Below, in pieces: positions 1-40,973 of a DNA stretch of 64,000 bases. How positions within the stretch are numbered: the first letter of the stretch is position 1; each line of letters begins with the position of its first letter. The position numbers were made by a program, and so were the translations under genes. Source of the stretch: Bugula neritina (Eukaryota > Bryozoa > Gymnolaemata > Cheilostomatida > Bugulidae); assembly GCA_964035545.1 (NCBI GenBank), contig OZ037766.1, forward strand, positions 9,309,722 through 9,373,721. Direction: 5' to 3'. The notes below the pieces were generated by a model. The model was not told where the DNA came from. It saw nothing but the letters and a program-made list of their open reading frames with translations, and did no database searches.

Positions 1-26780
<26,780 letters not shown>

Positions 26781-27960
26781 TTTGCTGCTCCAAGGTTAAA
26801 CTGCAGCTTTGAAATGGCCGCAAGTAAAGCACTGCTAATATTAACCTTATCAAAGGAAGGGCCTAACTTCCAGATTAAATATAGGGTGTCTACACCCAGA
26901 ATAAATACAGGTTTTAACAGAATTCTTATCAAAAAGTTAATTACTTATTTCACTCTTATCATTAAACAAATTTAGTTAAGATGAGTGGGTGAAGCACAGA
27001 TTCCGATGTGCTTTTTCAAAATTATCACAGCATCATCCTACGTGGTAACCTACTGGATTGGGTAGAGGCGTTTGTTATCACCTAGCAAACAACGCAACAG
27101 GTTTACCTTACTATGGTGATAAACTAGCATTATGCGTATAAATGACAAAAATGTGTAGATAATAATTGTAATATTATCCGGCTAGTATTGCTTCACATTA
27201 CAAGTAACACTAGTAATTAAGCTATTAGTTTATGTGGTTATTTTATATAACTGTAAATAATATTAAATGAAAAATAATTAATTTAGCATTACAATGTAGT
27301 TATTGTTTTCTACAATAAAATTTTATTTACAAGTACGCAAGGTTCTGTTGATGAAAAGTAGACAAATTAGTACGGGAAAAAAATGACAAATCACATTTTT
27401 ATTAACAGCCAGATAAGTTAGTAGTATGGAAACATACTCTATATGTACATTTGCAATAAAATTCTGTTAATATTAAAAAAAGGATACGATCTCATTATTT
27501 TAATAACTTAGGAAATCACGTGATTATACATTTGAGAGTATATAGGTTTGAGGATATGAAAACTTAAAACATTAAGAAGGAAGTGGGACAGGAAGATATA
27601 AATAGTTTGTGTTAGTTTCAATTCATTCCCCACCGTAGCAATATTCTTCTTAAATTGTTTCATCATTGCTTCAGAATTCTTAATCTGTCTTCTTTGAAGA
27701 AATAAACTCCACCTTTATTCTTTTGTTCAGCAGCTCAGTGCTAAAAACAGATTGAAATGTTGTTGACCTTCAAACCATAGCTCAGAGAATACAGCAAACC
27801 TGCACACTAATTCTCTTCTTACAACCTGGATATGCTGCCACCAACCTCCATATATTACAGCAATGATTGTCTAATACTTTGGAAAAAAAGCTCTTTGCAA
27901 TAGTGAGAAGTATAAAACATAAATACAAATCTAAGGCGGATTCTATCAGTTTAGTACAAG
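26781..27960. other. Intergenic: RBM33 3' UTR and giant-gene promoter side
   Basis: No exon was recognised. The right part is the 3' untranslated region of the RBM33-like gene, with a minus-strand AATAAA at 27714-27719. The left part must contain the 5' end of the giant gene, whose ATG is at 26780. I see no motif strong enough to name a promoter. Confidence 0.5.
27714..27719 (-). terminator. Poly(A) signal AATAAA of the RBM33-like gene
   Basis: The plus-strand TTTATT reads AATAAA on the minus strand, about 240 nt after the stop codon at 27961-27963. It is the first good signal downstream. Confidence 0.4.
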
Positions 27961-30900
27961 TTACTTGTTAAATTGACGTCTAAATCCCACAGCGTGTTGC
28001 TCTTCAGCAAATATAATAACGACAACATCCAAGTTTTTTTTGAGACGACCAACTTTAGTCACCACTCCAATTCTCTCTCCAAGTTCTCTGATCACAGATA
28101 CTGGGGCAGATCTGTCAACATTAATGACTTTGCAGCATAGCTTCTCACCAGGACTACCTTTAGTCTAGAAAATACATTACGACATTACTGATAGAAACTC
28201 TTTGAATATCACTTTCAGTACCTTTTAGTGATACGTCACACAAACTTTGTTAATTGTGCTCTGAAAGCAAGATCATCTAATGCTATAACTTTGCCAATTT
28301 TTATGAGGTATACAACTATAACAACAAACAGTGATCCCCGGCTAAAATCATCAGTATTCATACTAAAATATTTCGCTTGCATTCTTGCAACATTGAAATA
28401 AATGTACCAGAAACAAGCTGTAGTTTTATGCTTAAAACTTGTAATTACTGTTTAATTTAGTTAGCCAAAACAAAAGTAGTGAACATTTGCAATAGGTAAA
28501 TAACCAAGGTACCTGGCTAAATGATGAAGAGACAATTCAACAAAAAAATTGGCAAGACTTTTAAGAGATTATAAAATTTTCCTCACAGGTCTTAAATTCA
28601 TATTATAATTTTTCGTTCGATAGAAAGATGACTTTTTACAAACTCAGCTAAACTAGCTAGAAATCTTTAATAAACTGTACAGACATTCACCAGTCAAGTC
28701 CAATGCTCAAACTGCAGCTGAATTTATAAGATGCACACACTTACCGTTATCACTTTAGAAGCCACCTTTTGAGGTTGGTGCTCCTCTTGTACCGGCTTCA
28801 CAGCCTGAGTCTTTGAATCCTGTAACTAATGAACAATGTGAAAATGTACAACCCAGACATTCCACTTTCTTGAGAAACATTAGGTACCAATAATTGGAGA
28901 ATATTATTCCCTTTCACTGGATCCCTACTGCTTATACTACTTCACCTGCCATACAATTTGCATGTGCTGATATTAAGCTTACTAACCATTGTTCAAGATA
29001 ACCAACTTTTTTAAACAAAAAACCTTGACTAGAACTTGTTTGACAAATATACTAATTTAAACATCTTTTCATTTGCATTCAACTTCAATTTTTCCCAATC
29101 TAGCATAAAGAAAATAAAAACTGTCAACTACCTGAACCTTCCGTTTGGCCTCACTTATAACTTCGCGTTGAACCTTTGCACGAAACTCTGAGCATTGCTT
29201 ATTAAACCTTTCGGTCAAAGTGCTTGCCCCCGAATGCTGTTGTTTTTGCTTGTCAGCAGTCACATGTGGCTACAGCATAAGAAAAGTTTTCAGGTTGCTA
29301 AGATATGTGAAAATAACACTATGTAATTATATACAGATGCAGTTGAAGTGATAGCTAGCTGGCTCACCAGAATGTTCTTAAGAAGCCGTGGATTTACATG
29401 AGCCTTAAATGCCCTGGCAGAGTCTTTATGGAACAGGTCACTCACTCCAGAGAGCGGATTTTGTTCAGTTACGGCTGCAGGTAACTTGTCACTGCCTCTG
29501 TGTATAGTACTTGAAGATTTGTTGCTAGATTTGAGGTGACTTAACTCAGCATCTCTAGATAACATATCTAATGGATGAACGCGCTTTTTCGGAGACTTGT
29601 ACTTAGAAGAAACTGAAATGCCCATTTGAGTAACAAAATCCTCTTCATCTTGGTTAAATTGTTGGGATTTACCAGCAGTATTTTGCAACTGGCTCATCAT
29701 TTCATTGGGATCACTGAAGTAAGATTGATGTTGCAGCTGATTGTTAAACTGAGTTTGGTCATCATACATTGACTCCACCTGGTCTGTACGACTCATATCT
29801 GGTACTTGTGACTGGATCTTTATTGTCTTTTGACTCTTTTTAGATACGATGTTTTGTGAGCGATGCCATTGTTGTGGCATTTGAGAGAAAGACTGAGTGT
29901 CCTCTGATTCACATGGCTGCATATAAGATGTTGAATGGGGTGCTTCCAACATGTCCGGATGACATGACGCATCGTATTGTTCCTGCGACATACCATGCTG
30001 TCCATCAGTTAAACCTGGCTGTACCTGAGGCGTGCCATGGAATTCTTGCAGTCTATTATGTTGCACCCGGGACATATTTTGTAATCTGTGTAACCTGCTA
30101 TATTGCCCTCCTTGAGATACATCATTCTGCACCTGACGGCCTTGGGGCTTTTTTAAATGCTCCTGCTTTATGCCTTCCACCCCCTGTGCCAAGCCTGCCT
30201 GCTCTTGTGACATACCTTGCTGGCCTTGTGTTAGTTTATGGTGAGCTGAAGGTAAACCTCGCTGTCTTTTAGACAAGCTCTGATTTACATTTAATGAATT
30301 GAGATTCTGTTGTCCACTCTGCAGCTGAGGTGCAAACTGCTGTCTTTTTGACACATGCATGACATCTTGTGGGTTACTCTGCCATGACTGTGAGGAATTT
30401 GGAACAAGGTGCTGCTTTTCAGCTGAAGTCATTATATGCTTTTTATTTAAAAAATTGCCTGCTCTTGGTTGATTCACAGCCTGCGCCTTATATTGTGCAC
30501 TCGGTTGCAATTCACCATGATCACCATGACTACCGGGGTGTTCCTGCTGACCAGCTTGCATACCTTGAAAAATTAGAGAACCATTTCCAGACTCTTGATC
30601 TACAAATAGATTCATTTAAACTTCAACTCAGAAGTTTTTTATGAGCATCCAATACTATTGATAATAAATGTCAACAAAATTAATAAATGATGGTGAAAAT
30701 AAAATAGTGTCAAATTACAACCTCTGCCGCACAATTTATTGAAATCATGACTCACAATAAATCAGTTTGTTTACCATCAGGTTATTGCATTACAGTAGTC
30801 AAATGCCAAAGTCTCAAGCTCGCAACACTGAAATTTAGCTCAAGAAGTAAAGGATGCAGTGCACAGAATGTTTACCTGGAAGATATGATTGGCCACATTC

Positions 30901-33900
30901 ATCTGACTCCGATGAAAGACCATAGCTTGGTTTTTCAACATCCTGTTTGGCAGCCTGCCAAGCCGCATTGTTTTGACCAGCAAGAAGAGGTTTCACGAAA
31001 GCAGTAGCAACTTGCACACGAGAACCATACTTTTTCTGCAAGTTAGCTGAAAAACCAAATTTACTGAACAATCTCAAACATTTATGAAAATTTGAAACTT
31101 GCCGATTCTTTTTCATGTCTAAAATTATTCATAACATTAATTTTTAAAATACTGAGCATGATAACGAGTAGCCAGAGCATTTAATTCAAAATGCGATTCA
31201 ATCACTGTAATGAGAGAAGCCATGGTCTAGGAGCTACAGTGTTTGCCTAGGGTTCAAATCCTGACAAAGGCCATTAGTGATGCTAGGAAGAGTATCCAGT
31301 CATAATTGCTTCTGCGCCCATCTCAATAAGTCCTTAGCCCGATTTAACAAAAACTTCTTCCATTAGGGGTTTCTTACAGGAATGGCGACTACAAATTTGC
31401 TTGAGTTTTATTCAATCACTGTAATATGATAATTATTATTTGTAGGCATACCTGAAGCTAAAGCTTTTGCCTGTTGGATCCTTCGCATCTCTTTGTTCTT
31501 TTGTATCTTTTCCCGAGCTTCAGCTTGTGCTGCTAATTTTAGTTCATACTCACTCTGAAAAAAAAGACCAGCATTACAATATGTTGAAACAGTCTTAAGT
31601 GTTTGAGCAACAGCTTCAACTCATTCCAGATAGAATACTTGAAAGTTATTAGCCTTGAAACTTACTGGGTTAGGAAGAAGAGCTTTCTTTTTACAAGTTG
31701 GATCACTATCAGTCTCATCCTCTACTGAACGTCTTTTTCTAAAATCAAACAAAGTTTTGGCTGATAAACATGAAAGGCAGCACTAGTCCCTTTGTTTAAA
31801 TACAATCCTCACCTATCTCTGCTCTGGCCTGTTCGGGTAGCGAGTTCATTTTAAATATAATGTGCGCTAAAAATCAAAAAGTGACCGTCAAAGGATGTAA
31901 ATAAACAGCCAATAAAATATAATTAGTTAACAAAGATCAGGCTAAAAAAGATACAAAAACTTGAAATGTTGAGCTGAAACACATATTTATTATATTACAA
32001 AGTTTGTAGCTACACCCCAGGATACTAGGCTGACCAATTGCATTACAAGTACTTGCTTAACTAACAAATAAGATGAGAAAAGGTCTTAGCAAACTTAGCT
32101 AAACCTGTGCGAGGAAACATTGCACATTATCTGAAACCATAGATATGAGCAGGAAATGTACTAGGGGAGAAGCAAAGTTAGCCATTCTAAACTAACTAAT
32201 AGCATCCATAAATTAAAATTATTATACGACTTAACATGATTATAAGTTTATTATGAATAAAATCGTAAGGTTTTTCAGATATTCATTAAGTGAGAAAGGT
32301 AAAAAATAATTACATTCCGCAAAGTTACAGTAACTATTCAAAGGGTATATTTACCAACAGAAGTTAAACAACAATCTAGTTGAATTCAACTCACCTGTTA
32401 TGCCCATGGTTGTATTCAATATGCACAGTTGTAGAAATTGTTCCAACAGCAATGTTTCTTTCCCTAGCCTTCTGAGCTGAATTGGGCATTTCAGAACTTC
32501 CCTGCTGCCCTCTGACATGCAAGTTCTTAGATACCATCTGTTGTACATTTGACTGGTTGCCAAACCCACTTTGCTGAGAATGGTGCCCTACATTAGAGTT
32601 TTTCATGTTTGCTGGAGCTCCAGTAAAGGATATAGCAGAGCTGATATTAGCAAACTGTTTCACACCTGTGTTTGCTGGGTTTCTCGGCGTGTTTTGGAAA
32701 GAAAAGTTATGGGTATTTTTTATCACACGGTTGAAATTTTGCTTAGGTGTTGGAGATCTGTTTTGAATGTTATGTGAAATGTTGGGTATGTTTGAATTCG
32801 GCATCAATGCTGGTCTTGGTGCCATGTTTAGCCTCGGATCTCTGCCTGGTCTTAGCATAGCAGGCCTTGGCATGGGTGCCTGCCTTTGCATTTGAACAGG
32901 CCTCTGCATAAAGGCTAGCCTCGGCGCTGAAGTTGGTCTAACCAATGGGACTGGCCCTGCTGGAATCATTGTCTAAAACCATATTTATTAAACTAAAAAA
33001 AGACAGAATTCACTAAGCAAGCCAATGTTTTAATTTTAGAAATACTCTCTCAAACACATGTGCACACACTAGAACGTTTGATGCTGATAGCCGCTGTTGA
33101 GATATTTTAGCAAATGCTTGCATATAGACATGTTCAATAAACTACTTTTACAACATGGATGTCTCATTAACAGACATCTAAACTGTTTTTATACATAAAA
33201 TCATCTGTCTATGCGAGGAAATTTTTAGACATGATTACAATAAAATTTGTCTTATTGAGAAATTCTGCAGAATTTAATTTTTCATAAGTACTTTTCTAAA
33301 AATTTAATGAATTATTTTCGTAGTTATTTATAGGTGCTAAAAAATTACTTCGATTAGCAGTAAATAACTTTACCATTAGTGATTGCTGATGATAGAGAGG
33401 ATTCATATTCATTTGCTGAAAGTTGGGGACACGGGGAGGACCATGAGTCATGAGAGATGGGGGCCCATACTGCGGCACAGGGTTGCCAAAAGGAGGTGCT
33501 CTGGCAAACTGATAGGGATGATGAAACTGAGCTCTGGCATTAGTTGAAAAATGATTGACCATTGTATTATGTCTGGGTCTGACGTGTCTACAACAGGAAA
33601 CACAATGTAACTATACAAAGTCATGAGTTTCACAATTTTCATTTCTAAACAACCAATTTATAAGACTTCACAAATATACAAACTTAGACTTTCACCTGGG
33701 TCGATTTCTGTGTCCACGTGATGGAAATGACCGAGACTTTTGAATATTTTCATTACTATGCTCATAAGCAGCGGGTATCTTTGCTTCTAAAAATAAAGAT
33801 AATAATAAACTAGCACATGTGTGGGTCAAACAGTGCAAATGCAAAGAATGGTGCTCATATAACAAAACAAATTCTGCATAGTACGTATAAGATAGTCACT

Positions 33901-35838
33901 TTCTACATAATGAAATGGAACCAGTGCTTTGGCGACACAAAGTCAATGAGTCATCTAGACCCATCACAGTATCTTTACTGATTACAGAAATAAAAGTAAC
34001 CTGTTTGTTGCTGATCCATTTCATTTGGAGATTCAGTAAACTCCTGGTACTCCTCCTCATTGACCTGAGTGTCAAGAGTGGATATGATGGGTCCAGCAGA
34101 AGTTGTCTCCTCCCCATCAATCAGATGACTAGCCACAGCCTCTTCCTCACCATAACTCCCTTCTTCTCCAGAGTCATTCAATAACGCCTGTGCAACAAGT
34201 AACCTTCTAAACTCAAACACCTTGTAGGAATTAAATCTATTAAATGGCAAATATTTAAACATTTCGAAAATAATTTATCAATGGTAACTTAATCAGATCA
34301 TTTAATGTTATGTGTGCAAGAAAAGAAAACTAATTGCAAATTTTCGCTATTATTTACATATGAATATTTAGTAAAAAATTCAGATTCTAATTATGCTAAA
34401 GTTATGCTAAATTATGCTAAAGTTATGCTAAAACAACTATAAATGACAAAATGAATTGGCAATACCCACATCATCAACTTCTAACTCCCCCTCCGACAAA
34501 TCCGCATCTGGTAAAGTTTGTTCATGAGTTTGGTTTGTGTGAAACTGTGTATTATTATATACAGGCATATCATCCTCATCATCTAGCAAACTAGCATGTT
34601 CTTCCCCAGTATCATCATTTAAATAACTATCTCTAAAAAGACACAGTATTAGCATTTAAGTATATAAAGTGTTGAATAAATATAGTTGAAAAAATTCAAT
34701 GAGCTGATTTTATCTATTTTCAAAAACTAAAGACAAGAAATAAATCTCAGCCATTAAAATTTAAAGACCTGCATAAACTACCATATTTCATTTTCATAAG
34801 TTTTTATAATTATATTGAAAATACAAAATAGCCTTTTTTATGGAAATAAAATGAAATTAAGGTATCAGAGTTTTACAAGACATGCTGCAGATCTAAACAA
34901 CCAGCACACAGTATGGTGCATAGTCTTAGACATTGCAAAGTAACAGAGAAATCAGCTGTCATTCAGCAAAAAAAACTTACTCATCTTCACCAAGTAACAT
35001 CTGTTCGTCAAATGGTTCTTCTTCACTGTAAAAATGACAGAAATTTATTATTGTTGGCACAATAGTGTTACCAACAAATAATATAGCTAGACTCAGTTTG
35101 TGTTCATACTCAGAATGTGAAACTAAAATGCTATAACATGCAAGTCATAACTAGCAACTCGAATAACCTATATCTATACAGCTGCAAAGATCAATAAAGA
35201 ACTTCCATATTATACAATACAGAACTCCAACTCTTTATTTTAAGGATCACCAAAAAAAATAATAAGGGAATTAATCTGCTTCCAATGGCATAAAAATATT
35301 ATTTGTTTATAAAGATATTTTACATTACAAATAGAAAAAAAGTTCAAACCTCTTACAAATTTCTATAGGGCTAAACTTACAGTTCATTTCTAACTAAACT
35401 AGGTTTACTGTTAGATGTATCTATTGAGAGAGGATGCCACACATAAACTATATTTTAGCAAAAAGAAAATAAACATGATTCAATAAAACATATGGTGCTA
35501 ACCCTTTAGCACTCACAGTTTCAGTTATACAACTTATTTCATAAAACAGAAAGTTAAAAAATGTCCACGAATGCATTGTCTTCTTACATTTCGATCTACG
35601 GCATAAAGTTGGTTAGAAGTTGCTACTTTTAAGCTTTTTAACAATACAAAAAAATTACAAAACAATATAAAAAGGAGGTGGGTGAAGGAAGGCCTTCAAA
35701 AGCAACACAAAATTTTACAGAAAAATTATATCACCTGTAATGAAATTAACATAATGAAAAGAACCTGCTTTATATGTTTGACCTAACCAAGAGAACTTAC
35801 GTTTCATTTCCATCAGCATGTCCTCTTTTCCATGACAT
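27961..35838 (-). CDS. RBM33: RNA-binding protein 33 (RBM33) orthologue
   Basis: The exons are 35801-35838, 34981-35025, 34470-34632, 34001-34187, 33696-33786, 33374-33587, 32395-32972, 31666-31738, 31452-31554, 30876-31046, 29368-30599, 29132-29269, 28745-28819 and 27961-28164. All are in phase, giving 1,103 residues; human RBM33 is about 1,170. The start MSWKRGHADG leads into an acidic region with LLGEDE and DLSEGELE, like the SWRRR...DLLGED start of RBM33. The middle is Pro/Arg/Met-rich, then a basic helix (EAREKIQKNKEMRRIQQ), a Gln-rich exon of about 410 residues, and a C-terminal RRM-like fold (CCKVINVDRSAP ... IGVVTKVGRL ... VVVIIFAEE). RBM33 acts in nuclear RNA processing and export. 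Identification rests on both ends and the layout rather than a full alignment. The intron between exons 31666-31738 and 31452-31554 is short; a SINE sits in the next one. Confidence 0.75.
31196..31425 (+). mobile_element. tRNA-derived SINE with 16-bp target-site duplication
   Basis: The sequence ATTCAATCACTGTAAT occurs perfectly at 31196-31211 and 31410-31425 and flanks an element of about 198 bp. The head has tRNA-like promoter boxes (TGGTCTAGGAG and GGTTCAAATCC), followed by a tRNA-unrelated body containing CTAGGAAGAGTAT and a tail ending TTGAGTTTT. A diverged copy occurs at 59518-59709. It lies in an RBM33 intron. Confidence 0.8.
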
Positions 35839-36150
35839 CCTTACTAGCTTATCTATGACACGAATGCACAGAATACAGTTTCAGAGGTTAAATGCAGAGT
35901 TCAAATTCAAAATCTATTTAAATTAATATGATTTATAAAAGGCTTGAAAGTTTAAACAGTGATTAGGCTGTGCAATGCAACAGCTAAAAATAGCACGAAA
36001 TGAGAGTTAGCTATAATTAGTATAAGTTTTATAGTAGCAGTAAAGTCAAGCGCTCAGAAATCCCAAATCATTTCAGCACTACTCCCACAAAATTTATTAT
36101 AAAACAAAATTGTTTAGGCATACAAACTTAAAACAGTGTGTAGATGAAAA

Positions 36151-36151
36151 A

Positions 36152-36201
<50 letters not shown>
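36151..36201. repeat. TA microsatellite
   Basis: A pure TA tract of about 50 bp lies upstream of the RBM33-like gene, at the left border of the degenerate repeat block. Confidence 0.85.
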
Positions 36202-36205
<4 letters not shown>

Positions 36206-36289
36206 TGCTGCATAAGTGAAGTGTGTCAGGAATTTTTTGAAGCAATTCAATAATAACCAGAAATGAGTGAGACTAAATCTAATAGTATA

Positions 36290-37870
36290 TTTATAAGTAA
36301 TACTAATACTAACAGTAACTAATACTAATAATAATAATTATTATTATTACATACCCATTGTTACTATAAAAGGTTTATAGTAACATTAATACTAATTTAG
36401 TAATAGCTTTAGTTATACTTATACTTATAGTAATACTAATAGTGAGTAATAGTAGTTGTGCTATACTTGTAGTTGCACTTATACTGATACTAAGCCTAAT
36501 CACCTAGTGTAATACGCTACTTGATGCAGTACTTTACAGTTACTTATACTTATAGAAAAACTAAAAGTATATGTTGAAATAGATACTAATGCCAACAGTA
36601 ATAGTATTAGTAACACCAATAGTAATAGTTATACTTATAGTTATACCGATAGACTCATACTTATACTTATAGCCTATGCCCTATAGCCCGGCCTATAGGG
36701 TTATACTATAAAAATTATTATAGTTACTAGTGAAGCTATCACTATTTAATGACTATGAGCATGTCTATAAGTATATTAAATTTAAATTTAATATCCATTA
36801 GCTTTAGAAAACTGACAGTGACACAATCACATTAACATTATGATCAAATTTAATATTATGATTATAATAATATTAATAATAATAATATTATCATTAATAA
36901 TGAAGTAGTTTTAAACTATTTTAAAGATTACTATTAATATCATCATTATGATTATATTTATTATAATTATATATATTGTTAATATTAATACTAATATTAA
37001 TATTGGTATTCAATTTCATATTGGTAATGATATACTAATTACCTGAGTTTATTACCTCAGTTGAGGTAGGACTTCCGCAGCAACTGGAAAGTCTATAGGG
37101 AAGCCTCTAGTGAAGACTTACATTGGACCAGGGTTAGCACTAGTTACAGCATTTGCTGTTTTGTAATTAGTTATTATATTCTCCGCGCATTTCACGAATT
37201 GTTCGTGGTAGAAAACTAGTGTGGAATAAGTTTTTCCTAGATGATATAGAGATAAGCTCTCCTCTGGCAGCCGCTCGAGTGGTTACAGTTACAAGTTCCC
37301 TGCCTAATAGTAATACTAATAGAAATGGACTAATAGTAATACAGTTTACTCAATACTCATCCTGATACTGATACTTATAGTTATAGAGTTATACTATAGT
37401 TATAGTCATACTCATGCTGATACCGATGGTGATACCCTGATAGTGATATATTTATAGTTATATTAATACTTATACTAATAGTAATAGTAATAGTAATACT
37501 AATACTAATAGTAATACTAATAGTAATAGTAATACAGAATGCTAGTAACAGTACTAGTATTCTGTATTACAATAACTATAAGTAGCTAGCTACTTGCACA
37601 GTATCAGTATGAGTGTAACTTATACTTATAGTTGAGTTATAGTATAAGTTCACTATAACTATAACTATAAGTTAATATAAGTATAACTATAAGTTATACT
37701 GTAAGTGTATAACTATAAGTATTACTATTACTATTAGTATTACTATTACTATTAGTATTGCTAATACTTATACTAATACTAATACTAATAGTAATACTAA
37801 TACTAATACAGTAATAGTAATACTAATAGTAATACTTATAGTTAACGTTATACTTATACTCATAGATATT
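36290..37870. repeat. Degenerate hexamer-type satellite (TAATAG/TAATAC/TATAAG)
   Basis: Runs of TAATAGTAATACTAATAG-like words and their complements (CTATTACTATTAGTATTAC) alternate with ACTTATAG/CTATAAGT words over about 1.6 kb. The same vocabulary recurs at 43020-43090, 53270-55080 and 63140-64000, so it is a dispersed, decayed repeat rather than one microsatellite. Confidence 0.7.
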
Positions 37871-40800
37871 TAATTTTAATTTTATTCATATTGATAATTT
37901 AAATTAATATTATCATTAGACTTAGTCCTAGATTTAGCCTAAGGTCAAATATGATTATCATCGGTATAAACTTTAACAATTAAAATTAAATTATTATAAT
38001 TAATATTGCAGACAACCGCAAAGATATTGATACTGATAGTGACAATGTGAATGTTATTGTTAAATATTCATAATCCGTAGAATAACTTATAACACAGTCC
38101 TAGTTGATGCATGATTTACGACGATGGTTCGGAGTGCGGGATGGATATCAATAAGCCATGTGCAATTATTATTAAAATGAAAAATTTCAGCGGTAGAAGA
38201 CTGGTCTATACCAAAGGGTTAAAGGGCATACCGCATAATTATAGATCACGCTGGTCTATGCCAGCATTATAATCACTGAGCTGGAAAAGACTAGACCAGA
38301 CCATTATTGAGTCACCAGATGATGGTCACTGAGTGTATTTATTGGTTCGAAGAGGGGTGTCGAGTTTGGAGTTCGGACAAGAGATTTTCGAGCTTACCAC
38401 TGCAAAACTAGATTTCTGTTCAGCAATCAGCATGGTAAAGCAAAGTTCTTATAAATGCAACAAATTTATACAATAATAGTTGATTTGTTGAAGAGTTATA
38501 AAAGGTAAAATAATTTCTATTTTTCCAATATTGGCTTAAAACATGAGTTTAGATACATATGTATTTGTTTGAACAAAAGTGGCCTTTCAATACAAAAAGC
38601 AATAAGACCTTAAGAAAAAAATGTTGGCAATTCATAATAGTTTATAGTATGCATGTGGTTGTTAGTGTTTTCAGTCAGCCAAGCCTATATTTGTTACAAC
38701 TGAAGTTGGGTCCAGTATTACCATATTGGTTACAGATGTAATCAGCTGCGCAGTTCTGTTGGATGAGCTTCGCCAATATTGTTGTTCGAGTTTAGACAAT
38801 GGCTGAAAGAGTTTGACCCCAGATGACTAACTGCACTGCCAATGCTGTGGTTGTTTGCATTAGAATGTGGCTATTTATGCTGTCATGATAAATTGAGTAA
38901 GCTAGACATTGCTGTGGCATAGGCTGTCAATGCCGTTTAGGAGCAGTAGTGGAGAAATTGAGATAGTCGAAGTTCTTTAATTTTATTAATAAATTTTGGT
39001 TTGGGGCGATGTTGAAAGTCTCGCGAAAACATAACTTCTAGAACTAATCTAGAACACAGGCTTTTCTCAATATCTCCATTATTGCACCTACCGCATCAAT
39101 GCCTTATATAAATGATGAAAACCATTTCAAATGCTTGAATTGAATTACTTGATATAATGTAGAAGAACATTTCAAAATATTATTTGAATAATTTGGGCAA
39201 ATACAGTGTCCAACAGTAGCTTTCAAGTATTGATATATGTGAGAGATTTGCATTTGCATTGTACATGGCTTTCCATTTCTCCATTAGTGCAACTACCCCT
39301 ATAACTGTGCACATATTTTTCCTTGTATAATTGCAACCTGTTATGTTTGATAAACTGATTGGCAAAGTATTTTGTTTTATATTGTACTTTTATTTTTGCA
39401 CTCATGCCCACAACTATTATGCAATGGCTTTTTATGGCATGGTGCACAACATCTTGCATTGGTGCTGCAAGCTGTCTAGTACCAGCTGGGTAGAGAACTA
39501 AACAAATAGTTAACATGATGGCCTTTGTTACAAATACCACTAGATTGCTAAACTTTTACTTTTAGCCTTTTAAAGGTGATTTTTGTTGTTTTATTAAATA
39601 GTTTAGTTCCCTATGCAGCAGGCATCTGCCAAATAATAGATAAGGCCTAACCACTACATTTGTTAGTCAGCTTCTAGGGTTTTGACAGAAAACAGCTCAT
39701 CTTCCTTTGTAAGGTCATCACATGAGTCCCCATAATTAGCTGACTCTAATTGCTATACTAATTTTAGATTTAAAAACCTTTTCTTTGTGATTGTCCTGGT
39801 ATTTAAGGCAGCATAGAAACTTCAAAAAAAGATGGTCACTCATGTAGCCTAAGCTGTGCCACCTATTGTGTTTGTTAAGAGACAAAGTTATTAAAAACTT
39901 AGATACTTGCAGGAGAATAGAGGTATAATTACCGTTTATTACTATTCTTTACTATTTTTAACATGATGCTTTATGTGTTTTATGAGAATTATTATTGCTT
40001 TTATATCCTGATATTTGCTAATATTTTAAGAATTGTATTATATAAGTTTTAGCACATCATTATGTACACTTTTTATTATTGATTGTAGTTTTAATGATTT
40101 AGAAGAATTAATAAATGTGAGTGATTTATTGAACCATCTTCTGAGTCCATACTAAAGCCGTTTTTGTGACGAGACCTTGCTCAACAAGCTGCCAATAATA
40201 TACTACAAATTAGCTAATTAGTTGATAATTCATGTTCCACTCAAATCATAGAATAGAAAAGAAGACAATATAAAATGCATTATTTTATAATTTATTTGAT
40301 ACAAATACATCAAAAATATATTTATTATATATTAAAAAGTTAAAAAATTAACCAAACTTATAAATTACAGCCATGTGTAGCCATCTGGTAAAATGGTCAT
40401 AATTCTTAGAACAATAAACATAATATATTATAAGCAATAAACAGATAATTTATACAGCCTTAGCTTTCTATGTATTATAATCTTGAAAACATCAAAGTTC
40501 AATCAAAAATACACCAATATACAAAAACACAGGCTAACAAAAACAGACCAGGTGATGTATCCCTGGAACAGCATTGCAGAGTGTAATACTAAAGAAAAAT
40601 TATAACCCAAGTTGGAAGTTAGTAAGCCCAGCTGATACTTGCCAACCGGTGTGCAGCACAGCCTTCAAAAACTCACCAAGTTACAAATCAGTTGAAAGTC
40701 AAACCAATCATCATTCACTACACTATTTGCACTACAGGCTACAGACCATGCAAGCCCAGGCAAGTTTCAAACATGTTTTGTATCACATTGGCATGTCACA

Positions 40801-40973
40801 GACTATTATTAATAGCCTATTATTCCGTGTGAATTTATTGTATCTTAAAGAGGAGTCCTCTGAATCAGCCTGCCTTACACAAACCAAACTCAAGATATGT
40901 AACAAGTACACTCATGTTTAAGATGGTGTGGAGGTTCTTCTGATTTGGCAAGAAGTAACCGTAGAAGCTGCAC

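Larger units (their letters stand above)
35839..40973. other. Intergenic region with degenerate microsatellites
   Basis: Upstream of RBM33 there is a TA tract (36151-36201). It is followed by about 1.6 kb of interspersed TAATAC/TAATAG/TATAAG words on both strands (about 36290-37870), then ordinary AT-rich sequence to 40.9 kb. A near-perfect 17-bp-arm hairpin lies at 37531-37568 and includes AATACAGAAT. The short open frames at 38559 and 39223-39540 lack domains or splice context, and I do not support them. Confidence 0.6.

Noticed and set aside
29856-30272. Plus-strand open frame of 138 residues
   Set aside because: Antisense shadow of the Gln-rich RBM33 exon.
31812-31868. Possible extra RBM33 exon starting with ATG near 31849
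   Set aside because: Exon 32395-32972 joins exon 31666-31738 directly in phase; adding this segment brings a stop or breaks the frame.
37255-37310. tRNA-like A-box sequence (CGCTCGAGTGGTTA)
   Set aside because: No matching B box or cloverleaf can be drawn, so neither a tRNA nor a SINE is supported.
39180-39540. Minus-strand open frames of 61 and 105 residues
   Set aside because: No splice signals, domain or codon bias; they lie in AT-rich intergenic DNA.
40574-40921. Plus-strand open frame of 115 residues
   Set aside because: It lies in the 3' region of the minus-strand gene ending at 40974, and I see no supporting feature.
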